Origin: Candidatus Methanolliviera sp. GoM_oil
GTDB lineage: Archaea > Halobacteriota > Methanoliparia > Methanoliparales > Methanoliparaceae
Reading direction: 5' to 3'
Length of the DNA: 8,995 nucleotides
Assembly: GCA_902158735.1 (NCBI GenBank)
Contig: CABGHG010000063.1
Span: 1-8,995 of the forward strand
Within the stretch, counting starts at the first letter, position 1. The number at the start of each line of letters is the position of its first letter. Below, in pieces: positions 5,431-8,995 of the stretch. The position numbers were made by a program, and so were the translations under genes. The notes beneath the pieces were generated by a model. That model saw only the letters and a program-made list of their open reading frames with translations, searched no databases and had not been told where the DNA came from.

Positions 5431-5658
5431 ATGCTTGATCGTGAAGTTGTAAAAGAATTTTTAGATGAACAGTTAAAAGACGTAGAAATAGAGGTACCTG
5501 AAGATATTTCTGAGGACATCCTTGTAGAAACTTTTAGTAAATATGTTGAAGATGATTACTATGAATGGCTTAAGGATAACTTTAAATCCTTCTTTAATCA
5601 TGGCACACCTGACTGGGATTGGATCAAAGATAGAATTAAATACTATTCAAAAGAGTGA
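5431..5658 (+). CDS. 75-aa acidic hypothetical protein of the R-M operon
   Basis: I do not assign a family. It is a strongly acidic, probably soluble protein. The first half has a run of Asp/Glu around VEIEVPEDISEDILVETF (18-35). The second half is rich in aromatic residues (DDYYEWLKDNF, 41-51; PDWDWIKDRIKYY, 60-72). No cysteines and no helix-turn-helix are seen, so it is not an obvious C-protein (R-M controller). It starts 7 nt after the HNH stop with a good ribosome-binding site, so it belongs to the cassette; an accessory or inhibitor role is possible but unsupported. Its stop TGA (5656-5658) lies in GTGAACTACCCC, the sequence also found at the orphan right end at 7080, so the IS end may supply the stop. 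The native C-terminus could then be longer. Confidence 0.7.
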   Translation: MLDREVVKEFLDEQLKDVEIEVPEDISEDILVETFSKYVEDDYYEWLKDNFKSFFNHGTPDWDWIKDRIKYYSKE

Positions 5659-5662
5659 ACTA

Positions 5663-5683
5663 CCCCATGCTAAAGCATAGGGG
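5663..5683. repeat. Right-end hairpin of the TnpB element containing the tnpB stop codon
   Basis: CCCCATGC-TAAA-GCATAGGGG has one bulged A. The TAG of tnpB (5670-5672, minus) lies at the loop. It is the structure bound by TnpA in this family and probably the 3' hairpin of the guide RNA scaffold. Confidence 0.7.
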
Positions 5684-6905
5684 CTTCCTGTATCATTCTT
5701 CTCTTTGAGAAGTCCTCAGGCTTAAATTCGGACAGTTCCTGCCCTACATTTTTTAGTTGCTCAAAAATCGAAGATTTTTGGCATATCGAAAATCCTTTGG
5801 ATTTTCGAAGACCTCTATTTAGAATGTTTATCGCGGCATTTTTGTCTCTATCCATTACTAACCCACAAAACGGACATTTATGAGTTCTTTGGCTTAACGG
5901 TTTTTTAACGATTTTGCCACAGTTTGAACATTCCAGACTTGTATTTCTTGGATTAACAAATTCAACTCTCTTACCAGCTTCTTCCGCTTTGTAAGATACA
6001 AAATTTGTTAATTGTGACCACGATACATCACTTATTGATTTAGCCAAGTGATGATTTTTAAGCATGTTTCTTATTTTTAAATCCTCAAAGACGATTAGAT
6101 CATACGTATTAACCAATGAACGACTTATCTTGTGTAATAGATCGGTTCTCTGATCTCTAACCGTTCTATGAGTTTTAACAACCTCAAATCTTCTTTTAGT
6201 TCGATTATTTGATTGCTTCTTCGATTTACTTAACTTTTTCTGCCTTCTCTTCAACTTTCCTTCAGATCTAACCAGATATCTTGGATTATCCTCCATGTCT
6301 CCATTCGAAAGTGTAATTAAATGGCTTATGCCTAAATCTATACCTATTGGATTTGTTATGGCTTCATAATTCGGTTCTTCTATCTCTATCTCAACCGTAA
6401 AACAGGCATACCAACGATCTAACTCTCTTTCGATCGTGCAGGTTTTGATCTTTGCATCTTCTGGTATATCTCTATGCTTTTTGATATTAACAGATCCGAT
6501 CTTTGAAAGAATTAACTTTTTATCTTCTAATTTAAACCCACTTTGCGGGTATGTAAAACTATCATATCTATCTTTGCCTTTGTATCTTGGATAACCAGCT
6601 TTCTCTCTTCTTTTAACTCGTCTAAAGAAGTTCTTAAATGATTTATCTATTCTTTTTAAAACGTTCTGGATAACTTGAGAATGAACTTCTTTTATCTCAT
6701 TATCAAAGGTTTTAATTTCCCTTAGTTGGTTGCATTGATCGTAATAACTTATATATTTCTGAGAAATATCCCAAGCGTCTCTCCTTTCGGTTAAACAATC
6801 ATTATAGAGAACTCTGCATATATCTAACCAAGTTTCAAGGATAGATTTTTGTTCTCGGTTTGGATATATCCTATATTTGAAGGTTCTTTTAATTTTAGCT
6901 GTCAT
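5670..6905 (-). CDS. tnpB: RNA-guided nuclease TnpB (OrfB of IS200/IS605 family)
   Basis: TnpB is the RNA-guided DNA endonuclease that maintains IS200/IS605 elements and is an ancestor of Cas12. The 411-residue protein is full length. It has an N-terminal helix-turn-helix/wedge region (about 1-120), RuvC-I GIDLGISHL with D190, RuvC-II IVFEDLKIRN with E274, a zinc ribbon of C326, C329, C344 and C347, and RuvC-III DRDKNAAINI with D354. All catalytic and zinc residues are present, so it is probably active. The C-terminal tail ends QEAPML, the usual form where the coding sequence runs into the right-end hairpin. Residues about 367-383 (RKSKGFSICQKSSIFEQ) are encoded by two perfect hairpins and may be an insertion or part of the guide scaffold. 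The ATG at 6905 directly follows the stop of a 23-codon leader ORF. No tnpA is seen. Confidence 0.93.
   Translation of the reverse strand: MTAKIKRTFKYRIYPNREQKSILETWLDICRVLYNDCLTERRDAWDISQKYISYYDQCNQLREIKTFDNEIKEVHSQVIQNVLKRIDKSFKNFFRRVKRREKAGYPRYKGKDRYDSFTYPQSGFKLEDKKLILSKIGSVNIKKHRDIPEDAKIKTCTIERELDRWYACFTVEIEIEEPNYEAITNPIGIDLGISHLITLSNGDMEDNPRYLVRSEGKLKRRQKKLSKSKKQSNNRTKRRFEVVKTHRTVRDQRTDLLHKISRSLVNTYDLIVFEDLKIRNMLKNHHLAKSISDVSWSQLTNFVSYKAEEAGKRVEFVNPRNTSLECSNCGKIVKKPLSQRTHKCPFCGLVMDRDKNAAINILNRGLRKSKGFSICQKSSIFEQLKNVGQELSEFKPEDFSKRRMIQEAPML
5762..5807. repeat. Double-hairpin palindromic element inside the tnpB 3' end
   Basis: On the plus strand, CAAAAATC-GAA-GATTTTTG (5762-5780, 8-bp stem) is followed by a 6-nt spacer and CGAAAATCC-TTT-GGATTTTCG (5787-5807, 9-bp stem). 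Read on the minus strand it has the same ATC-TTC-GAT core as the methyltransferase copy. It keeps the tnpB frame open. It lies about 100-150 nt from the right end. Confidence 0.75.
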
Positions 6906-6991
6906 CTAACTCTTTATCCGATAGATTAATGTATTTATGAGTTTAAATAGTTTTTGGTATGGCGTGAGTTTTTTCATTTAACTCTTTATCC
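6902..6991. repeat. 18-nt direct repeat exactly 72 nt apart, upstream of tnpB
   Basis: TCATCTAACTCTTTATCC (6902-6919) and TCATTTAACTCTTTATCC (6974-6991) differ at one base. On the minus strand each reads GGATAAAGAGTTA(A/G)ATGA, so one copy carries the tnpB start codon and the other the start of a leader ORF. The offset of 72 nt keeps frame. Confidence 0.8.
6906..6977 (-). CDS. 23-aa leader ORF directly upstream of and in frame with tnpB
   Basis: The ATG at 6977 opens 23 codons (begins MKKLTPYQKLFKL, ends YRIKS) and stops with TAG at 6906-6908, directly followed by the tnpB ATG in the same frame. Both starts are preceded by the same GGATAAAGAGTTA sequence. The peptide is basic and resembles nothing known to me. 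It may be a duplicated initiation region, a leader peptide or the relic of a longer tnpB start; readthrough of the TAG would give an N-terminally extended TnpB. Confidence 0.35.
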   Translation of the reverse strand: MKKLTPYQKLFKLINTLIYRIKS

Positions 6992-7002
6992 AACGCCATA
7001 CC
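6956..7002. repeat. 10-bp perfect inverted repeat in the TnpB element left end
   Basis: GGTATGGCGT (6956-6965) and ACGCCATACC (6993-7002) enclose 27 nt that include one copy of the 18-nt direct repeat and the leader ORF start. On the transcript this would sequester the leader start codon. It is GC-rich against AT-rich flanks. It may be a subterminal left-end structure or a regulatory stem. Confidence 0.7.
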
Positions 7003-7017
7003 TTTAACATTTATCAT

Positions 7018-7038
7018 CCCCAAGCTAAAGCATAGGGG
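7018..7038. repeat. Left-end hairpin of the TnpB element
   Basis: CCCCAAGC-TAAA-GCATAGGGG closely resembles the right-end hairpin (CCCCATGC-TAAA-GCATAGGGG). Similar subterminal hairpins at both ends are normal for IS200/IS605 elements, where TnpA binds each. The stem is less perfect here. The left border probably lies shortly beyond it. Confidence 0.6.
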
Positions 7039-7078
7039 CTTTCGTCTCTTGTAATCTTCTGGATTATTTCATACTTTC

Positions 7079-7112
7079 TGTGAACTACCCCGCCCTAAAG
7101 GGCGAGGTTTTC
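7079..7112. repeat. Orphan right end of a second IS200/IS605-type element
   Basis: GTGAACTACCCC (7080-7091) is followed by the hairpin CCCCGCCC-TAAA-GGGCGAGG (7088-7107) and TTTTC. GTGAACTACCCC is identical to the right end of the tnpB element at 5655-5666 and in the same orientation, but the stem is different. No tnpB lies behind it. It is either a relic of an older insertion next to which the present element landed, or a small non-autonomous element. Confidence 0.65.
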
Positions 7113-7223
7113 ATTCATGATAAGTTTGTCGAGATGGTTGGGCATTGCAGAACACAGATCATCGTTAAGACGGTTTAATTTCAGTCCTTCTATATTCAAA
7201 ACGCTTAAGCGAAGAATCGACAT
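7095..7223 (-). CDS. doubtful 42-aa ORF ending in the orphan right-end hairpin
   Basis: It runs from the ATG at 7223 to a TAG at 7095-7097. The second half (LNRLNDDLCSAMPNHLDKLI, 18-37) has a protein-like amphipathic character and the last residues NENLAL run into the hairpin, as tnpB does in its own element. No good ribosome-binding site is seen. It may be the 3' relic of a gene of the lost element, or chance. It overlaps the frame at 7165-7260. Confidence 0.25.
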   Translation of the reverse strand: MSILRLSVLNIEGLKLNRLNDDLCSAMPNHLDKLIMNENLAL

Positions 7224-7271
7224 CTGCCGGCTCTTGATCTATCCTAATTGTATGTTTCATACGAATATTAC
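7113..7271. other. Spacer between the orphan IS end and acdA, no assigned gene
   Basis: It contains a 31-codon minus-strand frame (7165-7260, begins MKHTIRIDQEPADVDSS) starting 11 nt after the acdA stop, without a convincing ribosome-binding site, and part of the 42-aa frame in a different phase. Together they could be one small gene broken by a frameshift. No RNA gene or terminator is recognisable. Confidence 0.3.
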
Positions 7272-8663
7272 TTAAAGAGATCTCCTGAGGTATTCCCCGT
7301 ATTTAACCAGATAGGATAGCACTTCAACGGCTCTTTCCGGCGTATCATACGTTGATAATCCCTTTTTTCTGATCGCTTTCACCACCTCTTCCCCAGATAC
7401 CACAGATGGGAAAAATGGTTTTTTATGCTCTTTCATCCGCTCGATCAATCTTCCTATCTCTCCCAACTCCGCCGCGGAATGTGAGTAGCCGATGCCGCCG
7501 GCCGTTGTTATTCCATCTATCTCATCTGCCCTAAACAAAGCCTCGATGATCTGATACATTTTGAGTCCCACTACTCCTCCTACCATATCAACAGGATTCG
7601 CGTGGGGCCATCTCGAAGGTAAAATATCATTTATCTCTTCAACCGTTCGGGGCGATAACGTAGGCAGTGAAAGATGCAGTTTCTCGCAGGCATCTGCAAT
7701 GACGACACCAAACCCACCCCCACTCGTCAACACCCCGACATTCTTCCCTCTCGGGATCGGCTGAGACGTAAATGCGGCCGCGACATCAAGGAGATCCTCG
7801 ATCTTTTCTACCCTCAAGACCCCTGCCTGCTTGAATGCCGCATCATATACCGAATCGGATCCAGCCAAAGAACCCGTATGCGATTTTGCCGCCTTAGAAC
7901 CTGATCCAGTCCTTCCAACCTTCAAAACGATGACGGGTTTTTTCTTCGTGACCTCTTTGGCAACTCCGATGAAACGGTGCCCCTCTTTCTCCTTTAGCCC
8001 CTCAACGTATGCGATGATCACCTTCGTGTTTGGATCTTCTCCTAAATATTCGAGGTAATCGACGAAGTTTAAGTCAGCCTCATTTCCGCCACTGGTGAAC
8101 TTACTAAACCCGATACCTTCCCTTCGTCCACGATTTATGATGTATCCGCCGAGATTTCCGCTCTGAGAGACAAAACTGACATAGCCCTTCTGTGGAAGGG
8201 GCCAAGGTGAGATGTTTAGATTTGAATGAGTGTTGGATATACCCGTACAGTTTGGACCCACGAATCGGATCCCATTTGCCCTTGCAATCCCAATAGTTTC
8301 TTTCTCAAGTCCCTCGCCATCTTCACCGATCTCCTTAAACCCTGCCGTTATTATTACCACTGTTTTTATCTTCTTCTCCGCACAATCCTCCATCACTTCC
8401 GGAACGCCGGGAGAGGGGGTTACGATTATAGCCGTATCAACAGGATCGGAAACATCTCTGATATTCTTATAGGTATCAAGCCCGAAGACCTTCTTTCCAC
8501 TCTTATTTACCAGAAACTTCTTCTGAATCGTCGAATCCAAGACATTCTTCGTGATATTGAATCCAAACCACTTCTTCACGTTCTCGGTCGCACCGATAAC
8601 GGCAACCGATTTTGGATTGAACAAGGTATCAAGATTCGATTTATACGTTTTTATACTCTCCAA
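7272..8663 (-). CDS. acdA: ADP-forming acetyl/acyl-CoA synthetase, alpha subunit
   Basis: In archaea this enzyme makes ATP from acetyl-CoA or other acyl-CoA, with release of the acid (reversible, cytoplasmic). The 463-residue protein matches a separate alpha subunit. It has a CoA-binding Rossmann domain (LFNPKSVAVIGATENVKKWF, 14-33; FVGPNCTGISN, 134-144), then succinyl-CoA-ligase-like domains (VSQSGNLGGY, 165-174) and the phosphorylated histidine H262 in KSHTGSLAGSD. VLTSGGGFGV (311-320) and NPVDMVGG also fit. The beta (ATP-grasp) subunit is not in the window and no fusion is present. The start is uncertain: the annotated TTG at 8663 has no Shine-Dalgarno, a stop lies 7 codons upstream, and the next option is TTG at codon 14, which would cut into the conserved fold. 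It lies 21 nt after a ferredoxin-like gene, so probably in one operon. Confidence 0.92.
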   Translation of the reverse strand: MESIKTYKSNLDTLFNPKSVAVIGATENVKKWFGFNITKNVLDSTIQKKFLVNKSGKKVFGLDTYKNIRDVSDPVDTAIIVTPSPGVPEVMEDCAEKKIKTVVIITAGFKEIGEDGEGLEKETIGIARANGIRFVGPNCTGISNTHSNLNISPWPLPQKGYVSFVSQSGNLGGYIINRGRREGIGFSKFTSGGNEADLNFVDYLEYLGEDPNTKVIIAYVEGLKEKEGHRFIGVAKEVTKKKPVIVLKVGRTGSGSKAAKSHTGSLAGSDSVYDAAFKQAGVLRVEKIEDLLDVAAAFTSQPIPRGKNVGVLTSGGGFGVVIADACEKLHLSLPTLSPRTVEEINDILPSRWPHANPVDMVGGVVGLKMYQIIEALFRADEIDGITTAGGIGYSHSAAELGEIGRLIERMKEHKKPFFPSVVSGEEVVKAIRKKGLSTYDTPERAVEVLSYLVKYGEYLRRSL

Positions 8664-8684
8664 TGTTGGAAGAGGAAAAAATAT

Positions 8685-8995
8685 TCAAAGAGCCGAAACG
8701 CTCTTTATCAGTGTCTTCTTCGATATCGCTGGTCCATAGAGTTTCATCGCTTTGCCAGGACAACACTCAACACATACACCACAACCCTGGCATTCCTCCT
8801 CGTCTATCAGCCATACCATTCCATTGACGATCTTTAAGACCTTCCCCCTCACTGGACAGGCGACCACGCAGTCGCCACACGCGTGGCATTTATCGACATC
8901 AATCTTCCTCTCTTTAAACGGAACCGTCCTCTTCTTACTCTTTCTCCTCTCTATGGCTTCATTCCACGGACCTAAAATTCCATCTGTGCCCCCTT
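8685..8995 (-). CDS. 2x[4Fe-4S] ferredoxin-type protein, C-terminal part (5' end outside window)
   Basis: The frame is open to the window edge (begins GGTDGILGPWNEAIERR), so the ATG at 8867 is probably internal and the gene starts upstream. Two classic cluster motifs are present: CHACGDCVVACP, then CQGCGVCVECCP about 30 residues later, followed by PGKAMKLYGP and a short tail. It carries electrons through two [4Fe-4S] clusters, but the partner is unknown. The Trp-containing, basic N-terminal part suggests a larger protein or domain ahead of the ferredoxin module. It lies immediately upstream of acdA on the same strand, so it may serve an oxidoreductase that supplies the acyl-CoA, for example a 2-oxoacid or aldehyde oxidoreductase. 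That link is inference from context. Confidence 0.85.
   Translation of the reverse strand, partial: GGTDGILGPWNEAIERRKSKKRTVPFKERKIDVDKCHACGDCVVACPVRGKVLKIVNGMVWLIDEEECQGCGVCVECCPGKAMKLYGPAISKKTLIKSVSAL

Larger units (their letters stand above)
5656..5830 (-). ncRNA. Probable TnpB guide (omega/re) RNA scaffold, limits approximate
   Basis: In IS200/IS605 elements the TnpB guide RNA is made from the 3' end of tnpB through the right-end hairpin, with the guide read from the flanking DNA. Here the minus strand has GCCCCTATGC-TTTA-GCATGGGG followed by TAGTTCAC, the usual arrangement. The guide would begin near 5655 and run into the 75-aa ORF (TCTTTTGAATAG...). The paired hairpins at 5762-5807 would lie in the scaffold. 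The right edge is a guess from typical scaffold lengths. Confidence 0.4.
5659..7045 (-). mobile_element. TnpB-only IS200/IS605-type (IS1341-like) insertion element
   Basis: The element holds one gene, tnpB, and no Y1 transposase (tnpA), so movement would need TnpA in trans. The right end is at GTGAACTACCCC and the hairpin at 5663-5683. The left end includes a related hairpin (7018-7038), a 10-bp inverted repeat (6956-7002) and an 18-nt direct repeat. Such elements make no target duplication, so the exact borders cannot be read directly and the coordinates are approximate. It lies directly after the R-M cassette. Confidence 0.75.

Noticed and set aside
7018..7107. Several similar hairpins considered as a CRISPR-like array
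   Set aside because: There are only two units here, with different stems and no regular spacers; they match IS200/IS605 ends.
7561..8837. Plus-strand ORFs opposite acdA, including a 203-aa frame at 8226-8837
   Set aside because: They are antisense to a strongly conserved enzyme; composition is unlike a real protein and no ribosome-binding site is present. The longest spans the acdA-ferredoxin junction only because stops are rare on that strand.

Overview
The window looks archaeal. It carries the C-terminal part of gatE, the archaea-specific Glu-tRNA(Gln) amidotransferase subunit, and an ADP-forming acyl-CoA synthetase alpha subunit. It also has a cobyrinate/Ni-sirohydrochlorin diamide synthase, AT-rich TATA-like boxes ahead of genes, and Shine-Dalgarno sites of the GGAGGTGA type. 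A methanogen-like or ANME-like euryarchaeote would fit, but this is inference and no lineage marker proves it.

Layout. 1-1052: 3' part of gatE (+). 1057-2015: a minus-strand cluster of very short genes encoding cysteine- and glycine-rich hydrophobic peptides of 39, 40, 27, 27 and 72 residues, converging on gatE. They share a short C-terminal signature, and most are below usual gene-calling length. 2016-2272: divergent control region. 2273-3973: a winged-helix regulator followed directly by the CbiA/CfbB amidase, a likely operon (+). 3986-5658: a visibly more AT-rich restriction-modification cassette (+) of a beta-class DNA methyltransferase, an HNH endonuclease overlapping it by 8 nt, and a small acidic protein. 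About 5659-7045: a TnpB-only IS200/IS605-type element on the minus strand with an intact RuvC nuclease, a right-end hairpin containing the tnpB stop codon, a left end with inverted and direct repeats, and a probable guide RNA. 7079-7112: a second, orphan right-end hairpin from a related element. 7113-7271: mostly unassigned. 7272-8663: acdA (-). 8685-8995: a 2x[4Fe-4S] protein (-), cut by the window edge and 21 nt upstream of acdA.

How the parts relate. The housekeeping genes are interrupted by two acquired blocks, the R-M cassette and the TnpB element. The peptide cluster and the wHTH gene are divergent and share a 271-bp region, so the regulator may control one or both sides.

The two most unusual signals are the peptide cluster and paired AT-rich hairpins built on ATC-TTC-GAT. 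The hairpins sit in frame inside the methyltransferase N-terminus and the TnpB C-terminus, with a degenerate copy in the 2101-2145 intergenic region.
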